NCBI RefSeq assembly: GCF_000739735.1
Contig: NZ_BBJF01000003.1
Span: 186,001-250,000, forward strand
Length of the DNA stretch: 64,000 nt
Direction of reading: 5' to 3'
Source of the DNA: Paraburkholderia ginsengisoli NBRC 100965
Lineage (GTDB): Bacteria; Pseudomonadota; Gammaproteobacteria; Burkholderiales; Burkholderiaceae
Shown here: positions 9,195 to 18,820 of the stretch, piece by piece
How positions within the stretch are numbered: the first letter of the stretch is position 1
Layout of the letters: every line of letters begins with the position of its first letter
Notes under the pieces: generated by a model
The model's input: only the letters and a program-made list of their open reading frames with translations
Told to the model about the DNA's origin: nothing
Databases searched by the model: none
Translations under genes and position numbers: made by a program

Positions 9195-10160
9195 ATGCAA
9201 GCGCTTCCCGCTCCCACTTTCGACGACGTAGTCGACGCCGCAGCGCGTCTTGAAGGCGTCGCCCACCGCACCCCCGTCCTGACGTCGAGCACGTTCAACG
9301 AGCGCACGGGCGCGTCGGTGTTCTTCAAGTGTGAAAATTTTCAACGCATGGGCGCGTTCAAGTTTCGCGGCGCCTATAACGCGATTTCCCACTTCGACGC
9401 GGAACAGCGTAACGCGGGCGTGCTGACGTATTCGTCGGGCAATCACGCGCAGGCGATCGCGCTTTCGGCGCGCCTCGCCGGCATCCGCGCGACGATCATC
9501 ATGCCGCACGACGCCCCCGCCGCCAAAGTCGCGGCGACCAAGGGCTATGGCGGCGAAGTGATCACCTACGACCGTTATACGGAAAACCGCGAGGAGATCG
9601 GCCGGCGGCTCGCCGAGGAACGCGGCATGACGCTGATTCCGCCGTACGACCATCCGCATGTGATTGCCGGGCAGGGCACCGCGGTGAAGGAACTCATCGA
9701 CGAAACCGGCCCGCTCGACACGCTGGTCGTGTGCCTCGGCGGCGGCGGGTTGCTGGGCGGCAGCGCGTTGTCGGCGGCGGCGTTGAGCCCGGCGTGCACG
9801 GTGATCGGCGTCGAGCCGGAAGCGGGCAACGACGGCCAGCAGTCGCTCGCGCGCGGCGAGATCGTGCATATCGACACGCCGCGCACCATCGCGGACGGCG
9901 CTGCATCCACGCATCTCGGCGACTACACGTTCGCGATCATCCGCAAACTCGTCGCGCGGATCGAAACGGTCAGCGACGCGCAGTTGATCGAGACGATGCG
10001 CTTTTTCGCGCAACGCATGAAGGTGGTCGTCGAACCGACGGGTTGCCTTGCCGCGGCGGCGGTGCTCAACGGCATCGTGCCGGTGAAGGGCCAGCGGGTC
10101 GGCGTGGTGGTGAGTGGCGGCAACGTCGATCTGGCGAAGCTCGCGCAATATCTCGCCTGA
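9195..10160 (+). CDS. PLP-dependent threonine/serine dehydratase
   Basis: A 321-residue fold-type II PLP enzyme without a C-terminal ACT regulatory domain, so it resembles catabolic threonine dehydratase, serine racemase or hydroxyaspartate ammonia-lyase and not biosynthetic IlvA. The PLP lysine is K56 in AFKFRGAYN, and the phosphate-binding loop GGGGLLGG is at 182-189. SSGNHAQAIALSA (80-92) matches the substrate-binding region. The ATG at 9195 is preceded by AGGAGAA, so it was preferred over the in-frame ATG at 9159. Sequence alone cannot separate the three activities. Confidence 0.88.
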   Translation: MQALPAPTFDDVVDAAARLEGVAHRTPVLTSSTFNERTGASVFFKCENFQRMGAFKFRGAYNAISHFDAEQRNAGVLTYSSGNHAQAIALSARLAGIRATIIMPHDAPAAKVAATKGYGGEVITYDRYTENREEIGRRLAEERGMTLIPPYDHPHVIAGQGTAVKELIDETGPLDTLVVCLGGGGLLGGSALSAAALSPACTVIGVEPEAGNDGQQSLARGEIVHIDTPRTIADGAASTHLGDYTFAIIRKLVARIETVSDAQLIETMRFFAQRMKVVVEPTGCLAAAAVLNGIVPVKGQRVGVVVSGGNVDLAKLAQYLA

Positions 10161-10216
10161 GCGTCAGGCGGGAATGTGATCGAAGCAGACGGCTCGCCAC
10201 GCGGGCCGTTTTTCCG

Positions 10217-10894
10217 TCAGCTTGCCACGTGCGCGGTTTGCACGATCAGATCGTGATACCCGTTGACGATCACGCTGTACGAGAAATACGCGAACAGCAG
10301 CGCGGACAGCACGTGGCAGGCGCGCAGCAGACCGGCGCCAGCGCGTTTGCGGCCGTGACTGCCGAGGCCGCAGATGAAGATCGTCCAGCACAGGCCGCCG
10401 AGAAAGAAGCCGCCAAGGAAGATTAGCGCTGTCTTCGGGCTGGTGGCGCCGGCTTTCGCGATCAACGCGCCGCCGACGGCCGCGAACCAGAGAATCGCCG
10501 ACGGCGACGACACGGCCAGCAGCACGCCGCGCAAAAAGCCCCGCCACGGCGACAGATGCGGCGCATTCGCATCGCCTTCGCCTGCGACGGCCGGCGCCGT
10601 CGCCGGGAACATCGCCTCGCGCGCCATCTTCCACGTGAGGAACAGCAGGATCGCCGCGCCGCCGATCCACACCACCCAGCGCACCGACTCGAATTGCAGC
10701 AGCGCGGCCATGCCGGCGAGCGCGAGCGCCGCATAAATCAGATCGCCGATGCAGGAGCCGAGGCCGAGCCAGAACCCCGGCTTGAAACCGTGCGACAGCG
10801 TCAACGAAATCATCGCGACGTTCACCAGACCGATATCCAGGCACAGCGACAACGACAGGAAAAACCCGTCCGACATCATTGAAAAGGCGTGCAT
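10217..10894 (-). CDS. LysE family translocator
   Basis: A 225-residue inner-membrane protein with about six hydrophobic helices. It has the LysE/RhtB pattern: a glycine-rich segment GFWLGLGSCIGDLIYAALAL and a second conserved region SPSAILWFAAVGG. Members export amino acids or related small molecules by proton antiport; the substrate here is unknown. GGAGTAG precedes the start. It lies downstream of ubiD on the same strand with a 50-base gap, so co-transcription is possible but not required. Confidence 0.85.
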   Translation of the reverse strand: MHAFSMMSDGFFLSLSLCLDIGLVNVAMISLTLSHGFKPGFWLGLGSCIGDLIYAALALAGMAALLQFESVRWVVWIGGAAILLFLTWKMAREAMFPATAPAVAGEGDANAPHLSPWRGFLRGVLLAVSSPSAILWFAAVGGALIAKAGATSPKTALIFLGGFFLGGLCWTIFICGLGSHGRKRAGAGLLRACHVLSALLFAYFSYSVIVNGYHDLIVQTAHVAS

Positions 10895-10943
10895 CCGTGC
10901 AACTACTCCATCTGCATTGTTATTGGTTTTGTCGTACGGCGCC

Positions 10944-12512
10944 TTACAGGCCCAGTTCGTTCCACAAGGTATCGATACGCTGTTTGACCGCGTCGTCCAT
11001 CACGATCGGCTGACCCCATTCGCGATCGGTTTCGCCAGGCCACTTGTTGGTCGCGTCGAGTCCCATTTTCGAGCCGAGACCCGCCACGGGCGACGCGAAA
11101 TCCAGATAGTCGATCGGCGTGCGGTCCACCAGCACCGTGTCGCGCGCCGGATCGATGCGCGTGGTGATCGCCCAGATCACTTCCTTCCAGTCGCGGATAT
11201 TGACGTCCTCGTCGACCACGACGATGAACTTCGTATACATGAACTGCCTCAGGAAGCTCCACACGCCGAACATCACGCGCTTGGCGTGGCCGGGGTAGCT
11301 TTTCTTCATCTGCACGATGGCCATGCGGTAGCTGCAGCCTTCGGGCGGTAGATAGAAGTCGGTGATCTCGGTGAACTGCTTCTGCAGCAGCGGCACGAAT
11401 ACCTCGTTCAACGCGACGCCCAGCACGGCCGGTTCGTCGGGCGGCTTGCCGGTGTAGGTGGAGTGATAGATCGCGTCGCGCCGCATTGTGATGCGCTCGA
11501 CCGTGAAGACCGGGAACCACTCCTGTTCGTTGTAGTAGCCGGTGTGATCGCCGTACGGGCCTTCGAGCGCATGCTCGTACGCCGCCGACGCGCCCTTGGC
11601 GGGCCGTGGCGGCGCGCCTGCCGGAACGGGCGAGGGCGTGCCCTCCTGCGGGTAGATGAAGCCCTCCAGCACGATCTCGGCGCGTGCGGGCACCTGCAAA
11701 CCGTCGACGCCCGGCGTGATGCACTTCGCCAGCTCCGTGCGGCCGCCGCGCAGCAAGCCTGCGAACTGATATTCGGACAGCGTGTCGGGCACCGGCGTGA
11801 CCGCGCCGAGGATCGTCGCCGGATCGGCGCCCAGCACCACGGCCACCGGATATGGCTTGCCGGGATTCTGCAGCGCGAATTCGCGGAAATCGAGCGCGCC
11901 GCCGCGATGCGCGAGCCAGCGCATGATCAGCTTGTTCCGGCCGATCAGTTGCTGGCGGTAGATGCCCAGATTCTGCCGGCTCTTGTTCGGACCTTTCGTA
12001 ACGGTCAGGCCCCAGGTGATCAGCGGGCCGGCGTCGCCTGGCCAGCAGGTCTGGATCGGCAGTTTGCCGAGATCGACGTCGTTGCCTTCCCAGACGATTT
12101 CCTGGCAGGGCGGCGCGCTGACCGTCTTCGGCGCCATGTCCCACACCGCCTTGGCCAGCGAAAACAGTTTGCCCGCGTCCTTGAGCCCCTTGGGCGGCTC
12201 CGGTTCCTTCTGCGCGGAGAGCAGTCGGCCGACGTCGCGCAGCGACTCCAATGCCGCGCCGTCGCCGGCGCCTGCATGCGCGTCGATCCCCATACCGAGC
12301 GCCACGCGGCGCGGCGTGCCGAACAGATTGCCGAGTACCGGGAACGCATGCTGCTCTTTGCTCTCGAACATCAACGCGGGGCCGCCGGCGCGCAGCACGC
12401 GGTCGCACACTTCGGTCATTTCCAGGTTGGGCGAGACGTATTGCGGGATGCGGCGCAGTTCGCCGATCGTTTCGAGACGGCTGACGAAGTCGCGCAGGTC
12501 TTTGTATTTCAT
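10944..12512 (-). CDS. ubiD: UbiD, 4-hydroxy-3-polyprenylbenzoate decarboxylase
   Basis: A 522-residue enzyme of the UbiD family, decarboxylating the polyprenylated hydroxybenzoate intermediate of ubiquinone synthesis with prenylated FMN supplied by UbiX. Visible family features include the N-terminal [14 protein letters not shown], the prFMN-region sequence [20 protein letters not shown], the later [12 protein letters not shown], and [14 protein letters not shown] followed by [10 protein letters not shown]. Length is close to the family norm of about 490-520. The start at 12512 matches the conserved N-terminus; the longer frame upstream is Arg/Pro-rich noise. Confidence 0.95.
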   Translation of the reverse strand: MKYKDLRDFVSRLETIGELRRIPQYVSPNLEMTEVCDRVLRAGGPALMFESKEQHAFPVLGNLFGTPRRVALGMGIDAHAGAGDGAALESLRDVGRLLSAQKEPEPPKGLKDAGKLFSLAKAVWDMAPKTVSAPPCQEIVWEGNDVDLGKLPIQTCWPGDAGPLITWGLTVTKGPNKSRQNLGIYRQQLIGRNKLIMRWLAHRGGALDFREFALQNPGKPYPVAVVLGADPATILGAVTPVPDTLSEYQFAGLLRGGRTELAKCITPGVDGLQVPARAEIVLEGFIYPQEGTPSPVPAGAPPRPAKGASAAYEHALEGPYGDHTGYYNEQEWFPVFTVERITMRRDAIYHSTYTGKPPDEPAVLGVALNEVFVPLLQKQFTEITDFYLPPEGCSYRMAIVQMKKSYPGHAKRVMFGVWSFLRQFMYTKFIVVVDEDVNIRDWKEVIWAITTRIDPARDTVLVDRTPIDYLDFASPVAGLGSKMGLDATNKWPGETDREWGQPIVMDDAVKQRIDTLWNELGL

Positions 12513-13123
12513 CTGGTGCGGTTCAGGGCCGCGTCGGCGGCGAAAAGGGAAGGGCGCGGCGAGTTGCACGGCGCGAGAACAATTGTCGATTTTACCTGCG
12601 TTGGCTAGCGCACGTAGATCGACCAAATGGCTTAGCCGGAACGGCCGAGCTCAGGTCGCTGAAAAGGCGCATGCCGCGCGGTTCTCGACGAACTGAACAC
12701 TGTTCATTATTACAAATAGTTATACATTTTCCATTCTATAGTGTTGACGATCTATAAAACCCTGCATAGAATCCGTCCACATTGGTTGCAGGGCGTGAAC
12801 CTTTTTACCACTGCCCCCGGTCCCATCAGACGCAACGCGTCACCGTTTTACCGACCCCCTTGCACGGTATTTGACGGCTTATTGAAGTTCTCGCCAGCGC
12901 CGACTGACGCTGGTTTTTCGCGTGGGAGCCAACGCCCGCCTGCTTTTCTTGGCATGGCGCGGGTCATTTTTTCAAGATGGCTCCCCACAAACGGTCTATG
13001 CCGTTTTCCCGACATCGCTGCTGCCCTAACCAGACAGAGCACGCGATGTCGTGACTCTGCGAACGGGTCGTACCGCCATCTTCATCGGGCGGGTTCGCGG
13101 ATCATGCAACATGGGAGATCTGA
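12513..13123. other. Intergenic region with the transglycosylase promoter
   Basis: A 610-base stretch between divergent ubiD and the transglycosylase gene. A 128-codon frame covers its right half, but it has no ribosome binding site and no protein-like pattern. The useful feature is the promoter at 12744-12772. If that is the start used, the leader before the transglycosylase is about 345 bases long. Confidence 0.5.
12744..12772 (+). promoter_or_regulatory. Sigma-70-type promoter candidate for the transglycosylase
   Basis: TTGACG (12744-12749) and TAGAAT (12767-12772) are separated by exactly 17 bases in an AT-rich island within otherwise GC-rich DNA. Transcription would start near 12779 and run toward the transglycosylase gene. 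Confidence 0.55.
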
Positions 13124-14302
13124 ATGAACGCCTGGTTATCGTGGCGTCCCGATGAGCGTATCGCGCAGGTTGTGCGTGGTGTGCTGCGTCGCGGGACGCG
13201 AATGAGTCATCACCTGTTCAGCATCGTCGGCGGTATCGCTGTCGTGCTGACAGTTGCACTGTGGCTGATGCCGGCCTTGCGCGGTACCCTCGCCGCGCGG
13301 CTGATGCCGGTTATTTCCGCCGCGGTGCAAGCGGGTCCTGCGCGTCTGCTGCAGGGCAATCCGCTGCCGTCCTTCGGGCCGCCCGGCAATATGGGCGCGA
13401 CTTCCGACGAGACTTTGTCGTCCAACCCGGCCAACGGCCCCGACACCGCGAGCGGTGCAAATAACGACGGCGCGAGCGTCACCGTGAGCAATACCAGCTT
13501 CGACGGCGCTTTCGACGGCTCCGGCTCGGCCGGTATGGGCATCGCGGCGCTGAATGGGCTCGACCCGCGCACCATGCAAAGCGTCAGCGCGCTGGCGCGC
13601 ATGATTCCGGCACAGCGCGTGTCGGCCGACGCGCGCGACGATCGCGTGCTTATTTCGAGCCGTGAGCAGGATCTGGTCTCGTCGTACCTGGCGCGGCGTT
13701 ATCGCGTCGCTCAGGAGCCCGTCAGCGAGCTCGTGAAGGCCGCGTTCGACACCGGCCGCGAAGTCGGCCTCGATCCGCTTCTGTTGCTGTCCGTGATGGC
13801 GATCGAATCGGGCTTCAACCCGTACGCCGAAAGCGGCGTGGGCGCGCAGGGCCTGATGCAGGTGATGTCCAAGGTGCATTCGGACAAGTTCCAGTATTTC
13901 GGCGGCGAAAGCGCGGCGCTCGAACCGGTCGCGAACATCAAGGTGGGCGCGCTGGTGCTGAAGGACTGCATTGCTCGCGGCGGCTCGCTGCCGGGCGGCT
14001 TGCGTCTTTATGTCGGCTCGACCTCGCAGGACGACGGCGGCTACGGCGCCAAGGTGATGGCCGAGCGTGGCCGTCTGCGTGACGTGGCGCGCGGCCGCAA
14101 GGTGCCGATCAACGCGCCGCAGGCGCCGGTGTTGACCGCCTCGACCGGCAGCACGGCCGCTGCCAGCAATGGCAAGCGCGTGCAGGTGACGCTTCAGGGT
14201 GGTCATCAGTTGAGCGCAGCAACGCCGGTCAAGGCGCCGGCCGCCGACCAGGACGATGCCGAGACGAAGCATGTGGCATCGGCTTCGGAACTGGGTGCTT
14301 GA
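13124..14302 (+). CDS. Lytic transglycosylase with SLT domain
   Basis: A 392-residue membrane-anchored murein hydrolase. A single TM segment (about residues 32-50) is followed by a Ser/Gly/Asn-rich linker to about residue 140, and the SLT domain from about 200 to 330. The catalytic glutamate is E228 in SVMAIESGFNPYAESG, followed by the family's GAQGLMQVM. Such enzymes cleave the MurNAc-GlcNAc bond with 1,6-anhydro formation in the periplasm. A good ribosome binding site (GGGAGA) precedes the ATG. A terminator lies 60 bases past the stop. Confidence 0.92.
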   Translation: MNAWLSWRPDERIAQVVRGVLRRGTRMSHHLFSIVGGIAVVLTVALWLMPALRGTLAARLMPVISAAVQAGPARLLQGNPLPSFGPPGNMGATSDETLSSNPANGPDTASGANNDGASVTVSNTSFDGAFDGSGSAGMGIAALNGLDPRTMQSVSALARMIPAQRVSADARDDRVLISSREQDLVSSYLARRYRVAQEPVSELVKAAFDTGREVGLDPLLLLSVMAIESGFNPYAESGVGAQGLMQVMSKVHSDKFQYFGGESAALEPVANIKVGALVLKDCIARGGSLPGGLRLYVGSTSQDDGGYGAKVMAERGRLRDVARGRKVPINAPQAPVLTASTGSTAAASNGKRVQVTLQGGHQLSAATPVKAPAADQDDAETKHVASASELGA

Positions 14303-14356
14303 GGTTGAAGTGCATCAGACCGGCGATTTGACGCACTGCTAGATACGGCGGTTATG

Positions 14357-14386
14357 AAAAAGGACACCAAACGGTGTCCTTTTTTG
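14357..14386 (+). terminator. Rho-independent terminator after the transglycosylase
   Basis: A perfect 8-bp stem AGGACACC/GGTGTCCT with an AAAC loop, preceded by A-rich sequence and followed by six T. Confidence 0.88.
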
Positions 14387-14506
14387 CGTCTTAGGGGTAA
14401 ATACGGCAGTGATGGGCCGGCGGCCGGCGCCTAACGGCAGGGCGTCTCGGGCCGAGTCGCGCGGCGGCGATCCGCGCCCCACCGCTTCATCCCATGCCGG
14501 TGGGCG

Positions 14507-15703
14507 TCAATGCCGCCCGAACAGCTTCGCGAGCCGCTCGACGGCTTCTTCCAGCTTCGGATAGGCCGTTGCGTACGACAAGCGGATGTACTCCTTCGGC
14601 GCGTGCGTGCCGAAATCCATGCCGGGCACCAGCACGACGCCCGCGTCATGCAACATCGATCTGGTGAGCGCCGCGCTGTCGCCGGCGGCCGGATGCGCGA
14701 CGGTGCGGCAATCCGCATACACGTAGAACGCGCCGTCGGGCATGACCGGCACCGAAAAGCCCAGCGATTCCAGCGCCGGCGCGATGAAGTCACGACGACG
14801 CTTGAACTCCAGACGACGCGCTTCGTAGATGGCGATCGTTTCCGGCTCGAAGCAGGCGAGCGCCGCGTGCTGCGCGAGCGCCGACGCGCAGATGAACAGG
14901 TTCTGCGCGAGTTTTTCGAACGCGCCGACCATGCCGGGCGGCACCACCAGCCAGCCCAGCCGCCAGCCGGTCATGTTGAAGTACTTCGAGAAGCTGTTGA
15001 CGGTGATCACGTCGTCGCCGAACGAGAGCGCCGACACCGGCTTCGCGTCGTAGCTCAAGCCCTGGTAGATCTCGTCGACGATTGTGAACCCGCCACGCGC
15101 CCGTACCGACTTGACGATTCGTTCGAGTTCAGCCGGCTCGATCGACGTGCCGGTCGGGTTCGACGGCGACGCGAGCAGCACGCCGCGGGTGCGCTCGTTC
15201 CACAGGCGCTCGACATCGGCGGCGGTCAACTGGAAGCGTTCGGCCGGGCCGCTCGGCACCATCACCGGCTTGCCTTCGGCAGCGATCACGAAATGGCGAT
15301 TGCACGGATAGCAGGGATCGGGCATCAACACTTCGTCGTCGCGATCGACCAGCGCCGCGCAGGCCAGCAGCAACGCGGCGGAAGCGCCTGCGGTGACGAC
15401 GATCCGCGCCGGATCCACGCTGACTCCGTAGACCTCGGCGTAGTGCGCCGAAATCGCTTCGCGCAGCGCGTGCAGGCCGAGTGCGTTGGTGTATTGCGTG
15501 ACGCCGCGGCGCAGTGCGCTGGCCGCGGCTTCGATGACCGGCTCGGGCGCGGTGAAATCGGGCTCGCCGATTCCCATGTGAATGATGTCGCGTCCGTCGC
15601 GCTCGAGGAGCGCGGCCTCCTTGGCCAGCTCCATCACATAGAAAGGCTGGATGGCGTCCACGCGCGCAGCAAGCCGCACCAAGGGTTCGGTCACGGAGTT
15701 CAT
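14507..15703 (-). CDS. PLP-dependent class I aminotransferase
   Basis: A 398-residue fold-type I aminotransferase. The PLP lysine is K240 in SFSKYFNMTGWRLGW. Upstream are the conserved YTNALGLHALREAIS and SPSNPTGTSI, and DEIYQGLSY with the cofactor aspartate. The family includes aspartate, aromatic, alanine and kynurenine aminotransferases; the subgroup cannot be told from the sequence alone. It lies downstream of nusB in the same direction with a 150-base gap, so it may be the last gene of the rib-nusB block, or separate. Confidence 0.9.
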   Translation of the reverse strand: MNSVTEPLVRLAARVDAIQPFYVMELAKEAALLERDGRDIIHMGIGEPDFTAPEPVIEAAASALRRGVTQYTNALGLHALREAISAHYAEVYGVSVDPARIVVTAGASAALLLACAALVDRDDEVLMPDPCYPCNRHFVIAAEGKPVMVPSGPAERFQLTAADVERLWNERTRGVLLASPSNPTGTSIEPAELERIVKSVRARGGFTIVDEIYQGLSYDAKPVSALSFGDDVITVNSFSKYFNMTGWRLGWLVVPPGMVGAFEKLAQNLFICASALAQHAALACFEPETIAIYEARRLEFKRRRDFIAPALESLGFSVPVMPDGAFYVYADCRTVAHPAAGDSAALTRSMLHDAGVVLVPGMDFGTHAPKEYIRLSYATAYPKLEEAVERLAKLFGRH

Positions 15704-15854
15704 ACGATCAAATCCAGTTCAGAAGCAAAAGCGGGACGGCGTCCGACGCCTTGGTCGGGCGCGGGACGGCGTCCCTGCAAGCGATACGGCATCGCCGCGC
15801 GAAGCGGAGCGGAGGCGACACGCACGGGTGCGGCCAGCGTCATGCGTATGGTGC

Positions 15855-16289
15855 TCAGCGCTTGCGAGCCGCCTCGATTTCGTCCGCGCGCAGTTGCGCC
15901 GACAGCTTGTCCAGCACGCCGTTCACGTACTTGTAGCCGTCCGCGCCGCCGAACGTCTTGGCAAGTTCGACCGCTTCGTTGATCACCACGCGATAGGGAA
16001 TATCGACGTGATTCTTCAGTTCGAACGCGGCGACCAGCAACACCGCGCGTTCGACCGGCGAGAGTTGTTCGATCGGACGGTCGAGGCACGGCGCGATGGC
16101 GGCGGAGAGCTCGTCCGAATCGCGGATCACGCCGCGCAGGAGCGCGTCCAGATGCTCATGGTCGGCCTTGTCGAAGCCTTGCGCGCCGCGCAGTTGTGCG
16201 TCGATTTCACTGGCGGGCGAACCCGACAGCAGCCACTGATAAAGCCCCTGCGTGGCCAGCTCGCGGGAGCGTCGGCGTGCGCTCTTCAT
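15855..16289 (-). CDS. nusB: Transcription antitermination factor NusB
   Basis: A 144-residue all-helical protein starting [20 protein letters not shown], the conserved arginine-rich N-terminus that binds boxA RNA. With NusE (S10) it forms the rRNA antitermination complex and also acts in phage N-type antitermination. The C-terminal [20 protein letters not shown] is diagnostic. Its ATG overlaps the ribH stop (ATGA), so the two are translationally coupled, as in many proteobacteria. Confidence 0.97.
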   Translation of the reverse strand: MKSARRRSRELATQGLYQWLLSGSPASEIDAQLRGAQGFDKADHEHLDALLRGVIRDSDELSAAIAPCLDRPIEQLSPVERAVLLVAAFELKNHVDIPYRVVINEAVELAKTFGGADGYKYVNGVLDKLSAQLRADEIEAARKR

Positions 16290-16792
16290 GCCTCTTCCTC
16301 TTCTTCGTCTTCTTCATCGTCGTCGCCGCCGAGTTGTTCGAGCGCGACGGCGAGGTTCGCCATTTCAACGGCCACGCGCGCCGCGTCACGACCCTTCTCG
16401 GTCATGCGCGCAACGGCCTGTTCGTCGTTTTCGGTGGTCAGCACGGCGTTCGCAACCGGAATGCCGAAGTCCAGACCGATGCGCGTGATGCCCGCGCCGC
16501 TTTCGTTCGACACCAGTTCGAAGTGATAGGTCTCGCCGCGAATCACCGCGCCGAGCGCGATCAGCGCGTCGAATTGCGCGCTTTCCGCGAGCTTTTGCAG
16601 CGCCAGCGGGATTTCCAGAGCGCCCGGCACGGTGACGAGCAGCACGTCTTCGCCGGTCACGCCGAGGCGTTCGAGTTCTTCGATGCAGGAGTCCGCGAGG
16701 CCGTTGCAGACGGGTTCGTTAAAGCGCGCCTGGACGATGCCGATGCGCAGTCCGTCGCCGTCGAGATTCGGTTGGTATTGTCCGATTTCCAT
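16286..16792 (-). CDS. ribH: 6,7-dimethyl-8-ribityllumazine synthase RibH
   Basis: A 168-residue enzyme that condenses the ribitylamino-uracil intermediate with 3,4-dihydroxy-2-butanone 4-phosphate, the penultimate step in riboflavin synthesis. Motifs are [11 protein letters not shown] (about residues 54-64), the [12 protein letters not shown] phosphate-binding and catalytic-His segment, and [12 protein letters not shown]. The C-terminus is an unusual acidic run ([14 protein letters not shown]). It precedes nusB with a 4-base overlap and follows ribBX by 54 bases. Confidence 0.97.
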   Translation of the reverse strand: MEIGQYQPNLDGDGLRIGIVQARFNEPVCNGLADSCIEELERLGVTGEDVLLVTVPGALEIPLALQKLAESAQFDALIALGAVIRGETYHFELVSNESGAGITRIGLDFGIPVANAVLTTENDEQAVARMTEKGRDAARVAVEMANLAVALEQLGGDDDEEDEEEEEA

Positions 16793-16846
16793 GTGAATTC
16801 CGTAGTGTTTTGAGTGGACGCCAAGCTAGGCGCGTGAATGGTCGGA

Positions 16847-17980
16847 TCAGCCTTGCGGGGCCTGCGCGGCGCTGCCCGGCATCGGTACGAAGCCCGTGAC
16901 TTCGAGACCGTAACCCGACATGCTGCCCAGCTTGCGCGGGTTCGACAGCACCTGCATCTTGCCGACACCGAGTTCGCGCAAAATCTGCGCGCCGATGCCG
17001 TACGTCTTGAAATCGACCGGCCGGCGCTTGAGCGCGTTGGTTTTTTCCTTTGAGTCGAACGCCTTGAACACGTCGATCAGATGATCTTTCGAGTCGCCGC
17101 AATTCAGCAGCACGACGACGCCGAGGTCGCGTTCGGCGATCTCTTTCATTGCCGCGTCGAGCGTCCACGAGTGCGTAGATTCGCCGACTTCCAGCAGATC
17201 CAGCACCGACAGCGGCTCGTGCACGCGCACCAGCGTGTCCTCGTCCGGGCTCGGCGTGCCGCGCACGAGTGCGATATGCGGCTGGCCGCTCGGCTGGTCG
17301 AGATACATGACCGCGCGGAACGCGCCGTGCGCCGTCTGCATGGTGCGTTCGCAAATGCGCTCGACGATCGACTCGGTGCGGCTGCGGTAGTGGATCAGAT
17401 CCGCGATCGTGCCGATTTTCAGATCGTGCTCTTTGGCGAACTCCATCAGGTCGGGCAGGCGTGCCATCGTGCCGTCGTCCTTGATGACCTCGCAGATCAC
17501 CGCCGCCGGCGTGAGGCCTGCCAGCGCGGTGAAGTCGCAACCCGCCTCGGTATGGCCGGCGCGCACCAGCACACCGCCGGGCTGGGCCATGATCGGGAAA
17601 ATGTGACCCGGCTGCACGATGTGATCGGCCTTGGCGTCCGGTGCGACCGCCGCGGCGATCGTGCGGGCGCGGTCGGCTGCCGAAATGCCGGTGGTCACGC
17701 CTTCGGCCGCTTCGATACTGACCGTGAACGCCGTGCCGTACTGCGTGCCGTTGCGGTAGGTCATCAACGGCAGGTTCAGCAGCTTGCAGCGTTCCTGCGT
17801 CAGCGTCAGGCAGATCAGGCCACGGCCGTAGCGGGCCATGAAATTGATCGCTTCCGGCGTGACGAACTCGGCGGCGATCACGAGGTCGCCCTCGTTTTCG
17901 CGGTCTTCTTCGTCGACGAGGATCACCATCCGACCGGCTTTGAGTTCGGCGATGATCTCTGGAGTGGAGGCGAGCGTCAT
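16847..17980 (-). CDS. ribB: RibBX: DHBP synthase with a degenerate GTP cyclohydrolase II domain
   Basis: A 377-residue protein. Residues 1 to about 200 form a complete 3,4-dihydroxy-2-butanone 4-phosphate synthase, with the Mg-binding acidic motif DEEDRENEGDL (23-33) and GHTEAGCDFTAL later. Residues from about 205 align with GTP cyclohydrolase II, but the expected zinc site (ECLTGDVFGS followed by CDCG) is absent: the region reads RVHEPLSVLDLLEVGESTHS and has no cysteine cluster, only a lone Cys further on. This architecture is the RibBX variant described in Proteobacteria, in which the RibA half is catalytically inactive. A separate RibA must then exist elsewhere in the genome. The usual automatic label, bifunctional RibBA, would overstate its activity. 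Confidence 0.9.
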   Translation of the reverse strand: MTLASTPEIIAELKAGRMVILVDEEDRENEGDLVIAAEFVTPEAINFMARYGRGLICLTLTQERCKLLNLPLMTYRNGTQYGTAFTVSIEAAEGVTTGISAADRARTIAAAVAPDAKADHIVQPGHIFPIMAQPGGVLVRAGHTEAGCDFTALAGLTPAAVICEVIKDDGTMARLPDLMEFAKEHDLKIGTIADLIHYRSRTESIVERICERTMQTAHGAFRAVMYLDQPSGQPHIALVRGTPSPDEDTLVRVHEPLSVLDLLEVGESTHSWTLDAAMKEIAERDLGVVVLLNCGDSKDHLIDVFKAFDSKEKTNALKRRPVDFKTYGIGAQILRELGVGKMQVLSNPRKLGSMSGYGLEVTGFVPMPGSAAQAPQG

Positions 17981-18190
17981 GTTGGCGAGATTTTCGGGAA
18001 AGCGCGTATTTTACGCCACGCGCGAGTCCAAGTCGCCTCCGCCGGATGGCATAGGCCGTTTGGCCGACTGGCGACGAGCTATCCGCCGTTGCTATGCTCG
18101 TTCAAACGATGCACGCATGAACCGGCTGAAGGCGGCGGGGCGCCGCCGCCAGTCCATGCGTGGCCGGGCCAGAAACCCGGCCTCGGCCTG

Positions 18191-18805
18191 TTATTTCGGC
18201 GCGTTCAGCATGCGCTCGACGTAGCGCGCGATCAGATCGATTTCCAGATTCACCTGCGTGCCTTCGCGCAGACGCTTGAGCGCGGTCACTTCGACCGTGT
18301 GCGGAATCAGGTTGATCGAGAATTCGCAACCGTCGTCGCGATCTTTAACCGAGTTGACGGTCAGACTCACGCCGTTGACAGTGATGGAGCCTTTGTACGC
18401 CAGATAGCGGCCGATCTCGCGCGGCGCGAGCACGCGCAGTTCGTGCGATTCGCCGACCGGCGCGAAATGCGTGACCGTGCCGAGGCCGTCCACGTGACCG
18501 GAGACGATGTGACCGCCGAGCCGATCGTGCGCGCGCAGCGCCTTCTCCAGATTGACTTCGCCGACTTCGCCCAAGCCCGCCGTGCAGTTCAGGCTTTCGC
18601 GCGATACGTCGACTTCGAACGAATGCGCAGTCTTCGCGACGACGGTCATGCAGGCGCCCTGGATCGTGATGCTGTCGCCCAACTGCACGTCGCCGAGGTC
18701 GAGCCCGCCTGCTCCGACATTCAGGCGCACGCCCGCGTCGCCGTCCGTACCGAGCGGCTTGACTGATTCGATGCGGCCCACTGCCGCGACGATTCCTGTG
18801 AACAT
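18191..18805 (-). CDS. ribE: Riboflavin synthase alpha subunit RibE
   Basis: A 204-residue protein with two tandem lumazine-binding domains. Each has the characteristic opening (MFTGIVAAVGRI at residue 1, ALRAHDRLGGHIVSGHVDG for the second). It dismutates two 6,7-dimethyl-8-ribityllumazine molecules to riboflavin plus the ribitylamino-uracil. Sequence SLNCTAGLGEVGEVNLEKA is typical. It begins 15 bases after the ribD stop, so both are in one operon; ribBX follows after 210 bases. Confidence 0.96.
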   Translation of the reverse strand: MFTGIVAAVGRIESVKPLGTDGDAGVRLNVGAGGLDLGDVQLGDSITIQGACMTVVAKTAHSFEVDVSRESLNCTAGLGEVGEVNLEKALRAHDRLGGHIVSGHVDGLGTVTHFAPVGESHELRVLAPREIGRYLAYKGSITVNGVSLTVNSVKDRDDGCEFSINLIPHTVEVTALKRLREGTQVNLEIDLIARYVERMLNAPK

Positions 18806-18820
18806 CGTGCTAATCCTTGA

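Noticed and set aside
12741..13127. 128-codon frame upstream of the transglycosylase
   Set aside because: It has no ribosome binding site and no domain-like pattern, and overlaps the promoter candidate.
17981..18190. Possible FMN riboswitch upstream of ribBX
   Set aside because: None of the conserved FMN element pieces (GGGTGAAATTCCC, ACCGGCGGT, AGCCCGCGA) is present in this 210-base gap.
17081..18766. 561-codon plus-strand frame across the riboflavin genes
   Set aside because: It is the antisense of ribBX and ribE, both with clear motifs; the translation is Arg/His-rich as expected for such shadows.
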